Shown in pieces: positions 43,965 to 56,474 of a stretch of DNA of 64,000 nucleotides. Position numbers and translations under genes: made by a program. The stretch is from Hyposmocoma kahamanoa (Eukaryota > Arthropoda > Insecta > Lepidoptera > Cosmopterigidae). The stretch is taken from the NCBI RefSeq assembly GCF_003589595.1, contig NW_020654422.1:17124951-17188950 (forward strand). Direction: 5' to 3'. Position 1 is the stretch's first letter. Each line of letters begins with the position of its first letter. The notes below the pieces were generated by a model. The model worked only from the letters and a program-made list of their open reading frames with translations, had not been told where the DNA came from and made no database searches.

Positions 43965-44235
43965 CAAAGCAAAAAGTTCCACGCCTTTTTTGCTTCATTA
44001 AGTTATGACTGATTGAAACAGTTTTCGAATCTAAGGTATCATCTCGTCTCAAGTTTTTTTTTTCTCTTAAAAGGGTTAATTGCGTAATGTCTTCTGGAAG
44101 TACCTTTGTCTGTTTCATAATACCTGTACCTGATCACGTTGTTTGTAATTTCGCCTCCCCTGCCATTTCCAACCAATACTTGGTAAAAACCTTAAGAATT
44201 TTGTACGTATTTTTTATTTAACTTTTGAATAAATA
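43965..44235 (+). repeat. Unclassified dispersed repeat H, copy 1
   Basis: AAAAGTTCCACGCCTTTTTT, TCATTAAGTTATGACTGATT, TTTGTCTGTTT and TTTATTTAACTTTTGAATAAATAA recur in the same order at 47705-47985. The minus-strand frame keeps KQTKVL-E-I and RGTF in both copies, a possible coding remnant. Confidence 0.55.
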
Positions 44236-44504
44236 ATAAAACCATAATGCAAGCATAACCGCCTCATCCGAAGAACAGAGTCCGATGTGATTATATGAAA
44301 AGAGAATAAGTACGTTACGGAAACAATTTCGTTATTCAAATTAAGTCCTATGTAAAGGTGTTTTGAGAATTCGTATATCTTATTTCGTTTCGGAAATATA
44401 AAATCAAACAACGGTCGATCTGACATCCACAGCGAAGAAGAACGAACGAAATGTACTTTGTACTGAGGACAAGTAATCTTGCACACAGACCTTTGTTTTT
44501 TTTT

Positions 44505-44765
44505 CAAATCAAATCATTTATTTCTTTGTGATACACAGGTTATAAAGTTGTTACCAGAATGAATTTTGAATCACTGTGATCCGCCTTATGACATACAATT
44601 TATACATTGTTCTACGGATGAGTCGATTATATTCTACAGAATCTTTACATCATTCCTAGCTCCTAGGCTTTTTCTAACGGGTTGATGAACTTTGTGAAAG
44701 TAGCGGGAAAAAATTGGAGGAGGAAGGCACAAGAACGGATAGCATGGCGTGCATTGCAAGACTTC
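44505..44765 (+). repeat. LINE fragments: 3' tail and RTE-like C-terminal block
   Basis: TTTCAAATCAAATCATTTAT at 44507 resembles a reversed LINE tail. At 44690-44760 the frame FVKVAGKNWRRKAQERIAWR matches the C-terminal block of RTE-like elements. Confidence 0.5.
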
Positions 44766-45589
44766 AAACTGTCTGCGTTAATAACAGATACTTAACCAAT
44801 ACAATTTAACAAAATAAAAGCGAACACACAGGCAAAAGCATAAGTACATTGTTATGTGGTGTTCCACAAATGATTGTATATAACTTTTGTTTCCGGGCAA
44901 ATCAAGCGGTAACTCACATTATTGGCGTAATTGGCAACATAGACGACTGATGTCGACCGTGATCCCACAACGCAATCAATCAAATACAACTGTTTCTATT
45001 TTGTTCGTCGTATCCTAATGAATTCGTAACTATTAAAAAGATACGTAGGCGCGTTTGTTTTTTGTCCCTTATTTGGTAGTCACTCATGAATTTCTAAAAA
45101 CAACACATTGCTTGGAACATTTACTTCAATTGCCGGACAAAATTAAGAATTCTTGGACGGCAGCCGAGGTTGAGAATCGCATGAAATTTGCATTATGAGC
45201 ACTGTGTCAAGAAGGAATAGCTTTTCAAGTTCTTGTACAAACGTAGCAGCGCAGCTTGTATGTGTGCACGCTCGCCGCGTGCCGTGTACGGATGCACACA
45301 TTCGCATAATCACGCGACGGACTCGCGTAGGACAATTCCTACGCGCCATTCGTTATAGAACTGAAGCGTTGACTCGAAATGATGCCATCAAATAGTAAAC
45401 ATGTTTATTTTTGCGTTTGCGATTGTTTCAACAAGAGAGTATCTTATTCAGAATCGTCCTGCACTTCGAGCATGAAATCAAATACTATCGTAACTGAAAG
45501 TTGTGGAACTGAGAAAGCACAATTATAAAATAAAAACTGAACGAAACCATAGATAGATATGTTCTCTCTCAGTAAATCGACTTAATCAG
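44766..45589. other. No gene seen; CpG-containing patch 45190-45370
   Basis: 45190-45370 is GC-richer and has open frames on both strands, yet neither product is recognisable and it does not resemble the missing TMTC3 N-terminus. Confidence 0.35.
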
Positions 45590-45672
45590 CGAGATTTGTA
45601 TGCGAGAATAGTAGTATCTCGCGCGTTATGTCGCTCGCATGCCAGTCGCGCCCTGTCGTGCTAGCCCTACTG
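45590..45672. repeat. Family G fold-back repeat, partial
   Basis: TATGCGAGAATAGTAGTATC, CAGTCGCGCCCTGTCGTGCT and AGCCCTA correspond to 62405-62508. A family A copy (45668-45815, +) abuts it. Confidence 0.5.
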
Positions 45673-45815
45673 GTGAAATTACAGGCACATGAGACTTGTC
45701 AACTTACGTCTCCGGATGACGGGCGCAGTGGCAAAGTCCCTCAGATCTTCGCAATTTAAAACTCTGAGTGGCACAGCAACTGTTATGGACAGGCGTGTCG
45801 CTTACCGTCCATTTA
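45668..45815 (+). repeat. Family A repeat
   Basis: CTGGTGAAATTACAGGCACA through GTCGCTTACCGTCC; the poly(A) end is missing. Confidence 0.6.
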
Positions 45816-46236
45816 AGATAACGAACAAATAAAAATAATCACATTATCCACAATAAGATCCATTCAACTTTTTTTTACATTACCAATTGTGTTTTCTTTA
45901 TTCCACAATTCTGAGTTACGACAATGTTTGGTATCAAGTGCGATACAATTTCTATTGCATAATCATACTCCCATAATGGAGATATCAATCCGTGATGCTG
46001 GTATAGAAATATCAATACGTAAGTACTGAATTTAATGAAGGCTATTTTAAAATAGTACGAGAACACTGAATAATGAATACCTTAATTATTTCAAATTATG
46101 TTTACAACTGTGACGTGACAACTCTACGCTCCGAGCAACGTGTAGGCATTTGCGGCCGAACAGGCGGGAGTTGCCATATTTGCCTTATTATACGATGCTT
46201 TTATTCTGTTTACTAGTACCTATCGTTCTCGTTTAT

Positions 46237-46868
46237 ACGAGAGTCGTTTGATAAATACGTGACTTTAAGGTTAAATAAAAACTTTTTTTAGTAGCTGTAG
46301 AGCTCCTCGTGAAAGAGTTCGTCCGGGAAGTACTGCCACCTTTTCTACTTCTGCCGCCAAGGAGTAATGTCAGCATTACAGTGTTCCGGTTTTGGAGGGT
46401 AGGGGTGCTGGTGAAATTATAGGTACTTGTCAACTTATATCTCAGGCTGACAATACTTTTTAAAAATTGGCGTGAAAAATAAAAAATTCGAAATACAAAA
46501 GTTTGGTGAGGGCAGTATATTTTTTGAAGATGCAGAAAACGGAATTTCGAGTATTCCATTTGTCATCTGCAATTAGAATATCAAAACTTGTGGAATTATT
46601 ATACGAACTATTGCCACACCCCCCGTATTTACCAGATTTGACTTTTGTGTACGATTTTTTACCGATTCAATCAAACGAGGCAGTGATAGCAGAAACAGAG
46701 GCTTATTTTTCAGTTTGACAAAATGTCTTTTCTTTATGGGTTTTAGAAGTTTGGATATCGCTGGTCAAGGTATATATACCTTATACTCCGTAGAGTTAAA
46801 AGGAGATTACGTAGAAAAATAAACCATACTTAGAAGTCAGAGTCAAGGACTTATCAAACCGCCCTCTT
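46237..46868. mobile_element. Mariner deletion derivative, copy 2, with family A inside
   Basis: The ends ACGAGAGTCGTTTGATAAAT and GACTTATCAAACCGCCCTCT are inverted repeats flanked by TATA. The frame LLYELLPHPPYLPDL and NEAVIAETEAYFS are remnants of the third-Asp region of a mariner transposase, with the catalytic region decayed. Family A (46289-46455, +) is inserted after the left end. Confidence 0.75.
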
Positions 46869-47089
46869 ATAATCCCTCTTATATATATTAATATAAGAGA
46901 TGGTTTTATTGTTATGTGGTAAGTTCTTTCAGACATTAGGATAGAAAATCGAGAGATGCGAAAAGGGTAGAACCGAAAATAATCTAAGAATATTTTGAAC
47001 AAATTCCATTAGATATTGAATACTAAATAATATATTCTATTTTTCTCTTTAATACTCTTTTCCATGACCAACTTTGTAGTACCTTGTTT

Positions 47090-47385
47090 CAGGAGCAGTA
47101 GATATCCTTGTGAAAGGGTTCGTCCAGGGAAGTACTACCACCTTACCTATTTCTGCCGCCAAGCAGTAATGTCAGTATTACTGTGTTCCTGTTTTGAAGG
47201 GTAAAGGTGCTGGTGAAATTACTGGCACATGGGACTTGACAACGTATGTCTCAGGGTGACGGCCGCAGTGGCAGTGCCCCACAGATCTTTGCGATTTAAA
47301 GCTCTGAGTGGCACTGCAACTGTTATGGATAGGCGCTCTCAGGTGCACGACTTGATCGTCCCGTTACTTGATATTATAAAATATT
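47090..47385 (+). repeat. Family A repeat, full length
   Basis: The best reference copy in this window: it starts GTAGATATCCTTGTGAAAGG, passes CTGCCGCCAAGCAGTAATG and CTGGTGAAATTACTGGC, and ends CGTTACTTGATATTATAAAA. Confidence 0.75.
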
Positions 47386-47704
47386 TTAAAAAACCTTTAT
47401 AGTAAAAGAAATAGATTTGTAATTTTTGTTGAAAAGTTAATAAAAGCTTTCTTTACAAACAATAAACACCAACCCTGATTTGTTCAATAGCAAACAGAGA
47501 GACAACAACGAAAACAAAAGTGGAGTTTTAATTAGTAAATGGCTTAATTGTTTCTCAGCGAAGATACTCCGCCATTATGAGTAAATTAATTACCAAATGT
47601 AATTAATTACTCACATGCGTAGATAAGACAAAGGGTCCATATAATTAGGGGCGGGGTTATGACATCGACAAGGGAGGGAGCCATGAAAAACTAATTTAAC
47701 TCGG

Positions 47705-47985
47705 CGGTAAAAAGTTCCACGCTCTTTCGCTTCATTATGTTATGAATGGCCGAAACAGCTTTCGCATCTTACGTAACATTCCTTGTTCTTGTTTGTTTTA
47801 AGTTTTTTCTTCCTCCGCCTCTGTTGTTGAATGGCTTCTAATAGTACTTTTGTCTGTTTTAAAATATCTGTATCTGATCACATGTCGTTCGCAATGTCTC
47901 CTGTCATTTCCAAACACGACTTGATAAAAAATCTTAACAATTTTATCCGTATTCTTTATTTAACTTTGGAATAAATAAGAAAACC
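47705..47985 (+). repeat. Unclassified dispersed repeat H, copy 2
   Basis: Same order of blocks as 43965-44235, about 75-80% similar by eye, ending TTTATTTAACTTTGGAATAA. Confidence 0.55.
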
Positions 47986-48312
47986 GTATATTCCACAATT
48001 CTATCTGTAGAATCCACATTTACGTCATTCAAAGCGCGTAGCTTGTTTCAAATAACGAATTTACGAATTGGTTATGACGTTGATAGCACGACAAGTCAAT
48101 TCCATCAAGGGTTTCTCATCTCTATACAGTATATAAATTAACGGTATACGTAATACGCGTTGAGACAGGGTGGCTGTTAAGTTTATTTGAATAATACTCC
48201 CCGTGTTAACAATGATGTCGAATTGGATTTAGATAAATTGACGCGTCGAAATGTTGCAAACATAATTTCACTCTACGTGTATTAATTTCTTATTAAAACA
48301 AGGATATAGAAA

Positions 48313-48535
48313 ATGAAACTATTTTTCCGGATTTATATCGCGTTTATTTTTCAAAAAAAAACAGACGTTTCGGGCCCTTTTCAGGTCCCACGATCACGGT
48401 TGACTGAGACGTTAAAGTCATCAACCAGTTATGTCTAATATTATGGAACCTGTAAAGGGCCTGAAACGTTGGTTTGTTTGAAAAAAAAAACAAATATACG
48501 CGATTTAAATCCGGAAAAATAGAGTCATTTCCTAT
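48313..48535. repeat. Hairpin MITE with poly(A)/poly(T) arms
   Basis: GAAACTATTTTTCCGGATTT on the left and AAATCCGGAAAAATAGAGTC on the right. Inner blocks GTTTCGGGCCCTTTTCAGG and CCTGTAAAGGGCCTGAAACG also pair. A decayed relative lies at 52500-52620. Confidence 0.65.
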
Positions 48536-49184
48536 GTGTAACAATCGCGAAAACATGAGAACTCGATATGAAACAAAGATACTCGTATGTAACTTACACA
48601 TTTGTTATGTAGAATACATTTATATTTAAATGTCAATTCAATACAAATTTAAAATACATTTATATTATTAAGAATTATAAAAGATTGTTTAAAAATATAA
48701 CAAAAGGCAAAACATATTTTGAAACAGTGAACGAAGCGCAAATGAACTCAGTTTTCAAGTTAACTGAGTCAAAAACGCTCTCAATCTATCTCTATTGTGT
48801 TTTATAATGAGATAATATTTCACTTTACAGCTCTGCTTTCCAGCGGCACCGCACCGTCATGAATTTAAAAGTAATTCCATTATAACTTGTGGGGGTAGCT
48901 GGAAAATTTTCGAATTGCAAATAATGTGGGGCCTGAAAGTTTTCCTTGATACACTAATGTGATTGGAGCGGGGCACTAAGCGTATTATAAGTTTTAAGTG
49001 GGGTAAACAGGTTGACTCTCGACATCAAGCCATCTACAAATAAGGTTTACATGTGCCTTGGTAAATAAATCAATATTACCACCGTTTATCGAATGGTACA
49101 CTGACGTCTTTTGATTAAATAGTGAAATTTGTTTACAACTAATTGAACTAAATTTTTCTGTGTAAATAATTTTGCCTTCCTTTA

Positions 49185-49330
49185 TTTTGTAACATCAAGT
49201 GACTGGACGAACAAGCCATGCGCCTGATGGTAAGCGCTACGCCTGTGCATAACAGTTACAGTGCCTCTCGGAGCTTTAAATTGCAAATGTCTGAGGGGCA
49301 CTACCACTGCGCCCCTTCACCCTGATACAT
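49185..49330 (-). repeat. Family A repeat
   Basis: AACATCAAGTGACTGGACGA through GCCCCTTCACCCTGATACAT; it abuts the 5'-truncated LINE that follows, so the open frame there begins inside the repeat. Confidence 0.65.
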
Positions 49331-50530
49331 ATTATGTATTATTGTTCTCGGCAGATACGTGGGAAGAAGCTCTTAGACACGCTCAACGCGGCTTTGATAC
49401 AGTCAATCACTGGCTGAGGAACAATATCTTGACGCTAAACGCGGATAAAACATACTACATAAGGTTTACTATGCGCAGTACCCCTTCGCCGTCTGAGCTA
49501 CTTTCCTTAATTGCACATAACTGCTGCAATGATCTAGTTTGTGACTGTCCATGTTTGGCTGAAACACAAACCTTGAAATATCTTGGCATAATTATAGACA
49601 ACAACCTTTCCTTCCAACCTCACATACAGCTGCTTACTTCAAGATTAAGAAGGTTGATGTATACATTTAAAAATCTCAGGCATGTTGCAGGCGCCAAACT
49701 AATTAAACAGTTATATCTGGCACTTGTTCAGTCAATATTGGGATATTGCATTACGGTCTGGGGTGACGCTTCAAAGACTATTATAAAACCCCTAGAAATA
49801 GCACAAAGAGCTATTCTCAAAATTAGCACTTCTCAACCATATTTGTTCCCTACACACGTACTATATCAGACATGTGAAGTCCTGTCGGTGCGTCAACTTT
49901 TTATTTTGCTAACAATTATTAGACAAAAGAAGAATTTAAAAATTAAACAACATTCCAAATTGTCCAGGCGTCGTAAAGCTATATCCTATAACGACATACC
50001 ACAATTTAAACATAATTATGTTAATACTCATTTTTGCTTTTTAGGTCCACATCTATACAATGAAATTAATAAAATAATCGATATACATACAATAAACAAG
50101 ATAGAATGTAGACATAGAGTAGCGGAGTATATCCATAAACTGACCTATGATGAAACCGAGAACCTAGTCAATTCTTCACAGTAGTCTCCCCTTTAACCCA
50201 CACATCCTCCCACACACACAAACACACACATTCGTAGCCATTTTACTCACAGGGAGGTCTCCATCACATCTAAATTATGATAAAATTAAGTACTTTTAAT
50301 TTCAAAGCAAAAATTCTTAGGATTTAAGACGACAATGTATTACTGGATGTCTGTTACATGTTTCTGTAATCACGGAAGAGCGCTGATGTCTGAAATACAG
50401 ATAATTAATTATCTAGTTCAGACACAGATGTCTTGTCCTAAATGCATCGCTGGAATTTCAACAATGTCATTGTCAAATTAGCCTATAAGTTTGTGAAATA
50501 AATACATTATTATTATTATTATTATTATTA
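49331..50530 (+). pseudogene. 5'-truncated non-LTR retrotransposon (reverse transcriptase C-terminus)
   Basis: The open frame to TAG at 50184 begins at the degenerate catalytic region (YYVLLFSADTWEEAL, where active elements have ADD), then WLRNNILTLNADKTYYIRF, LKYLGIIIDNNLSFQPHI, LYLALVQSILGYCITVWG and IAQRAILKIS. These are the thumb-region blocks of LINE reverse transcriptases, Jockey/I-like in style. The upstream polymerase motifs and the endonuclease are absent. The 3' UTR ends AATAAATACATTATTATTAT with an (ATT)n tail at about 50507-50530. About 285 codons without a stop suggest a fairly recent insertion. Confidence 0.85.
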
Positions 50531-51484
50531 ACATAGTTGTTGACAGGTTCCCTTTGCCTTTAATTTCACCAATTTTTTCCTTGTCATAACTAAGAAAAGG
50601 TAACTTACGAATTATTGGCATCATATTCTTTTTTCTTTGAATAATGCCAATAACGCTGAATTTGTATATCGATAAAACTGAAACTAAATAAGATATTAAA
50701 AAAACTGCTTATACGGGTCATAGATCTCGTTTCGCTTATCCCAGATATGTTAATAACCCAATTTCGCTAATAAAATCGGTACATAGTACTAAAAAAACCA
50801 CAAAACAATGAATACAGTAGAAGTGGTTAGTTAGCGTCTGACGCGTGCCAACTACAGGTCTCGAAAGATCTATCTGAGCTCATACCCGCCATTTTCGCGT
50901 TGTATGGTATGGTTGTGTTATTCTTTCGTGCAATTTCTCTAAAATCCTAGAAAAATGCCCTATGTGACGTTTTGCAGTGCAAACATGACAGCCGCACCAA
51001 AAATATTACCCGTGTATTAGTATTATAAGTATTTAATAAATATTATAAGTATTTCATATCATCTGAAAGTCTCATTTGAAAGTCAATTTTCAGTTAATCG
51101 AAATATCTTTTTGTTATAAAAAACGAAAGTAATGCTTATACCTCTGCAACATGGTCGCTTCTTTTTGGGGAACTAAATTAATAACTCCAATTTGTCGTCG
51201 GTCAGCGATTAACCGATAGATGGCAGCACATTGATTGAATTTTCAATATAATATCAAAACGTCGTAACTTGTAATAATGGATATTGAACTTTCAACGATA
51301 TGCCAAAAGGGTAAAGTTTAAATTATATTAACAATCCAGAACTTGTTATTTCTTTTTAAATTTGAAACTACGACCAATCAATATTAAGATTTGTAGTGTC
51401 TCAAATTAAGAATATGTAAGTTTTGGCGACATCGGTTCTGATTGTAATCGAGGTTTATGGCTTCCATTGTTTTTTTCTTCCGTT
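50531..51484. other. No gene seen
   Basis: AT-rich sequence without shared repeats or convincing frames. Confidence 0.35.
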
Positions 51485-51775
51485 AAAAAAACCGACCTCA
51501 AAAGTTCGCGGAATTACATCTATTTGTCAAGTGTTATAGAAATCGGTTACCGGAAAGTGCGCGAAACCGGATTTATTCTATTTTGATTTGCCACCCTTAG
51601 ATGTGGAATATTTTCTTCGAATTTAAATGGGACCAATACTGAGTATCCTCTTTCCAGCAAAAATAGAATCATCAAAATCGGTTAAAAAATGCCGGAGATA
51701 TTGCATAACAATATCCGACATAAAAAAAAATGACGGACGAATTGAGAACCTCCACCTTTTTTAAAATCGTTAAAA
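51485..51775 (+). repeat. Family F fold-back repeat
   Basis: AAAAAAACCGACCTCAAAAG at the left, AATTTAAATGGGACCAATAC in the middle, GACGAATTGAGAACCTCCAC near the right end. Confidence 0.6.
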
Positions 51776-52684
51776 AATGTCGATCACATTACAATATATT
51801 TAAAATTAAATAAACATTCGAAAATAAATAGTGAAAATCGCTATGTTTACAGGCATACATGTCATGTTAGTTATGATAAAGAGAGCAGAATACGCCACCA
51901 TTGTTTTCAGCATTAAAACAACACACGAGCATTGAACATTCCTTTGATTTCCAGGTACAAAGCAACCTTATTGTGTTACACTCATGTAATCGTAATACGA
52001 AACGAATTTCACATATTATCTAAGTTGTGGCGTCAAGTTCATTAAATATTCGAATCGCATATATCCTATTTCTGAATAAGAATTTTGACGGCTAGTAAAC
52101 ACTATAACGTTTACAGATGTAGGTGAACACTTGAGAATGATAAATTGTGAACATCACCTGTAGCATGTTGGGTGTTTTTCGAAAACGGAGATCGTCATTC
52201 GATGTAATTGAACAAGTCTGAGACAGTTGCTGTATTACAAGGAGTTTGAGGTATTTTCTTTGTAGGTAAAAATGACTGTACTAGTGTTATAGTATGTGCT
52301 ACAAATGAAAAATGTATTTTTTTAATAATACCAAGTGAGAGGATGAAAATGAAATGAAATGAAATGTAATTAAAACAAATTCGATTTAATAAAAATTCAT
52401 ATTATTAAAAAAAAAATTTTGAAAAACGTGTGTAACGTAAATTGGAACATTGTTTGGTAAATTAAAAATTAGATATTTATTTCAATTAAGAACATAGGGT
52501 TGTGTGCATTAATATAGCTGTGACCATAGGACTCGTAAAGAGCTTGAAATGTTGGTTTGAAAAACAAATATAAGCGATTCGGATGTGAAAAAACAGTTTC
52601 AATTCCTACATAAAATGTATTTTATCTTAAATCACGTTTAGAAGTCCAACACTTTTTAGTGCGCTGTATAAAATAAATCACACG
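51776..52684. other. No gene seen; decayed MITE piece at 52500-52620
   Basis: GTAAAGAGCTTGAAATGTTG and ATAAGCGATTCGGATGTGAA resemble one arm of the 48313 MITE. Nothing else noted. Confidence 0.4.
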
Positions 52685-52990
52685 ATAAACTTATTAATAC
52701 AAGGAAATATTCTTTCGATCCAGCTGGATACGAACCAGCGCCTTCAGCACATCGTGACTGACAGTCTCCCAACTAAGCTACGGAACGAATCAGCTGGTTT
52801 TATGAATCATTCTATGTGTTTGTTGCAAATCTGTTGTTTTTGGTTTTCAACGTTTTTTTGCCGTAGCGCCAACTGTGAGAAATCCAGCAGGGTCGAAGGA
52901 AATTTGATTTGATCTTTGTATTAATAATTATAACAAACTGGTGGTGTAATTTCACAAAAACATAATTGAATATCATGGCACTAAATTTAA
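52685..52990. repeat. Two family B SINE pieces in opposite orientation
   Basis: 52690-52890 is a reversed copy (GTAGCTTAGTTGGGAGACTG and GCGCTGGTTCGTATCCAGC on the - strand). From 52890 a + strand tail follows (TCGAAGGAAATTTG, ATAACAAACTGGTGGTGTAA). Confidence 0.6.
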
Positions 52991-53484
52991 TTTAATTTTT
53001 TAATCTCAGGACATTTTTAATAATATTTTTAATAATGTTATTTCCGATAACATTTCTTTCATTGTAGAAACCTTATGACAACACTAAATTGATTGTAAGA
53101 TGGTCGTTTAATAATAAAATCCTGAGCATGTCTTACAAAAAATCAAATATAACGAGTAAAGTAATCCTTTTCTATGATTTTTCCGGTTTTTGTGTTGGGG
53201 ATGCCAGATAAAAATGAAATATGTAGGAAAAGGGCTAAGTTTCACGAAGGACATAGTCGTGAGATAAATTTCAAAGAACGTATCTTAGATGGTTACCGTT
53301 TACTGAATAAATAATGTGCTAAAAGCACCGGTTTTTGATCTAATATTTTCTGAGCCTTCCGTTTTATATGTCAATCAAAGATTATGTGCTTAAAGGGTGT
53401 CCTGAGACAGACAGGGACTGTGAGACAGAGATAAAGTATATTATCTATAATAGTAGACATTCTATAATGAGGGCTTTCAAATAG

Positions 53485-53665
53485 AAATAATCTCAGTACA
53501 GAGTACTAAAAAAATCGATCTCAAAAGTCATTCGTTCCATAGTTTGCCACCCTTAGAGATGGAATATTTTCTTCAAATTTAAATGGGACCACATCTGAGG
53601 TACCCTCTTTCCAACAAAAAATAATCATCAAAATCGGTTCGCAAAGTAATTGCGTGATTTTTGTG
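53485..53665 (+). repeat. Family F fold-back repeat, partial
   Basis: AAAAAAATCGATCTCAAAAG, AATTTAAATGGGACCACATC and CATCAAAATCGGTTCGCAAA. Confidence 0.55.
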
Positions 53666-53808
53666 AAATTACTCGACTACCTTGTTATTAACACAAAGAT
53701 CTGTAACAAACGCACAGAAAAAACTCATAACGTCTGCTGACTTGATCTTGAGATGCAGGTAGTATACCTGTCAGGTCGAAAAAATTTTTCTTTGTGTTCG
53801 ATCTTTAT

Positions 53809-54079
53809 ATCGACCCCTCCTGCGTAAAGTATAGGATGTCGAAATTGCAGAGGAGCGTTTTAAAGTTCTGAATTCACTGAAAGAGTGATCATCTGATACA
53901 TCATCTAATCGATATCTAGGATTTTATAAAGCTCTTTGTGAGTAACGAGCTTTGCCAAATAAAACTGATAAATGCTAACATCACGTGTTATGCTGATTTC
54001 AGTGAATTCAGAACTTTAAAACGCTCCCCTGTAAACTTGGCAATTTCGACATACGATACTTTGCGTAGGAGGGGTCGAT
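53809..54079. repeat. Hairpin MITE, 271 bp
   Basis: ATCGACCCCTCCTGCGTAAA on the left pairs with the right end GCGTAGGAGGGGTCGAT. Pairing continues through GTCGAAATTGC-AGAGGAGCG and TTCTGAATTCACTGAAA. The unpaired centre contains the short frame that starts at 53938. Confidence 0.75.
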
Positions 54080-54124
54080 GTGCATTTTCCTGTTTTGTTT
54101 GTTTTTACCTTAAGAGCTTCTTTT

Positions 54125-54395
54125 AATTTTTTTTTTAAGTAGGCAAGCGACACGCCTGCCCATAACAGTTGCAGTACCACTCCGAGCTTTAAACCTTAAA
54201 GATCTGAGAGGTACCGCCACTGTGAATGTCACCTTGAGACATAAGTTGAAAAGTCCCATGTGCCTGTAATTTCACCAGCACTCTTACCCTTCAAAACCGG
54301 AACGTAGTAACGTTCATATTACTGCTTGGCGGCAGAAATAGGTAAGGTGGCAGTACTGCCCTTGACGAACTCTTTCACAAGGAGCTCTACTAGAG
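54125..54395 (-). repeat. Family A repeat
   Basis: Poly(T), then GGCAAGCGACACGCCTGCCC through CACAAGGAGCTCTACTAG; the extreme poly(A)-side end is altered. Confidence 0.65.
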
Positions 54396-54879
54396 AACGC
54401 GCTGCTCGCATACTGCATCCTATATGCGTGCAATTCAATACATACAATAGATCGCATAAAGTAATGCTCGTGTGCAGCTCACTAGCCATTGGCGGCGCAT
54501 TTGCCAGATCTGAACGCACTCTACAAACTTTCAAATCGGAAAACGAAAATTAATACTACAACAGTAGATCATCATCTTATGATCATAATCTTAGCTGAAA
54601 GACTTTCACTCCTGGGCCCCGATTCTGCAATGTTTTTCGAAATCACAGGTCATAATAATTCCATTGAGACTCCACTGCAATTGTGATAATATTTGTTATT
54701 CTGCTAATATTTAATAGCGATGGCACTTGAGTCTCAGTAGTGTCAGTGGAATGGCATTGATGGCATTCATTCATTCAATCACATAACGATTGATGTGGCC
54801 TTACTAAAAGTACCATGGAAATGTGCATTTTAATTTTTAATTCGCCTAAACACCAATTTACCTAAATTCTTACTGAATT

Positions 54880-55165
54880 GATATTCAATTATTTTATGTG
54901 AAATTACTCCACTAGTTTGTTGTAATTATTAGTACAAAGATCGAACACTTTCAAAAAATTCCTTCGATCCGGCCGGATTCGAATCGACGTCTTCTAGCAT
55001 GCCGTGTCAGACGCTATACCAACTAAGCCACGGAACGAAGCAGCGGACCTCACGAATTTATGTGAAATTACTTCACTAGTTTGTTATAATTATTAATACA
55101 AAGATCGAACATTCAAAAAATATAACAAACTAGAGGAATAATTTAAATAACATAATTGAATATCA
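54880..55165 (-). repeat. Family B SINE copy plus extra tails
   Basis: On the - strand GTGGCTTAGTTGGTATAGCG and GATTCGAATCCGGCCGGAT. It is followed by a second reversed tail and then a + strand tail (ATAACAAACTAGAGGAATAA), a small cluster of nested SINE ends. A further + strand head lies at 55250-55390. Confidence 0.65.
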
Positions 55166-55639
55166 ATTCAATAAGAATTTAAATACAGTGAATAGTATAT
55201 ATTAAATTATGTATTAATTGATTAATTTAAATATATTAATTGGAAATAATCTCTAGCCTGGTTAACGAAATACTTTCATAGATTTTCTTCTTTCTAGACT
55301 TTCGTAGAAGGCGCTACGGCTAAAAAGTCGTTAAAAATCCAAATACAAAGACACGACAACAAGCGCATAGAAAAATTCGTGAGTTCCGCTAACCATTCCA
55401 TAATATAAAAATAATGGTAACCATTCGGCAGTTGAAGAGTAGAATAATTGCAATGGCAGTAAAAATAGCAACTCGATCGCCACTACTCTTAAATTTTACC
55501 AGAATACTAAAAGTAGAAAATCCTGCCATTGACAAATACTCTATCGACACATAACGGAGACGATTTAAAATAGCAGCATTTCGCATTTATCAAGTCACAT
55601 TAAACACTCAAGAAACCCAAGCGATTTTCCTTTACACAT

Positions 55640-55872
55640 CCACCTTACAGCTTACCTATTTCTGCCGCCGAGCAGTAACGTGAGCTTGGTGCCGGCAAAA
55701 TTATTGGCACCTGAGACTTATCAACTTATGTCCCAGAGTGATTGGGCACAATGGATTGCCATTGCGCCCAATCTTTACAATTTTAAAGTTCTGAGTGCAT
55801 TGCTGCTATGGACAGGCGTATTGCTTACTACCAGGCGGACGACTTGTTCGTCCCGTAACGTATTATCATAAA
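55640..55872 (+). repeat. Family A repeat
   Basis: TTACCTATTTCTGCCGCCGA through GACTTGTTCGTCCCGTAACG, ATAAAA end. Confidence 0.65.
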
Positions 55873-56470
55873 AGCAAATTCAGAATTAAATATAAGGAGA
55901 CTTTTTAATGACTCTCTGCTATATCCTAACGTACGAGCCGAAGCGGACGCCGTCGGCTGAAGTCCTATAAGCGGCTCGAGTTAAGCCAATTTTAATCTCC
56001 TCCCGATCCCTTAGTTAGTGCTTATTACCAATACTTGCTGTGTCCACCGCTATTTAACCAGCTTATGCTCAATTAGTCCATAATCCTATTACCGATTTTC
56101 CACCTCTCGTTAATGTTGGGAAATATATGTATACTAAAGCAAACAGAACACCGCATTGGTTATTTAAGTAGATTTGGCGTGCTGTGGAAAACGTAGATTT
56201 CCACAAGATTTTCATGTAATAATGGGCACTGTGGTTATTACATTATATGTCATCATCCAAATTTAAAATATCTTTATTTGATAGGTATACAAATTATTTG
56301 AAATAGCCAGATGGATTGAAAACGGTTAACACAATTTAAACAATTTTGTAGATTTCCTTGAGATGATTGTGAGTAGTGCAGCGGTTGGTGTCTGCAAATA
56401 GATACATGTTCAAAATCTTTTTGTTTCAATAAAAATAAGAACAATGGCAGGCCAAGCAAATAAAATCAAT
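55873..56470. other. No gene seen
   Basis: AT-rich. A LINE-tail-like AAATATCTTTATTTGATAGG lies at 56267. Confidence 0.35.
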
Positions 56471-56474
56471 TGTC

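Noticed and set aside
45143..45395. GC-richer open frames on both strands, considered as missing TMTC3 N-terminal exon
   Set aside because: None of the expected N-terminal motifs appear and the phase/donor requirement is not met.
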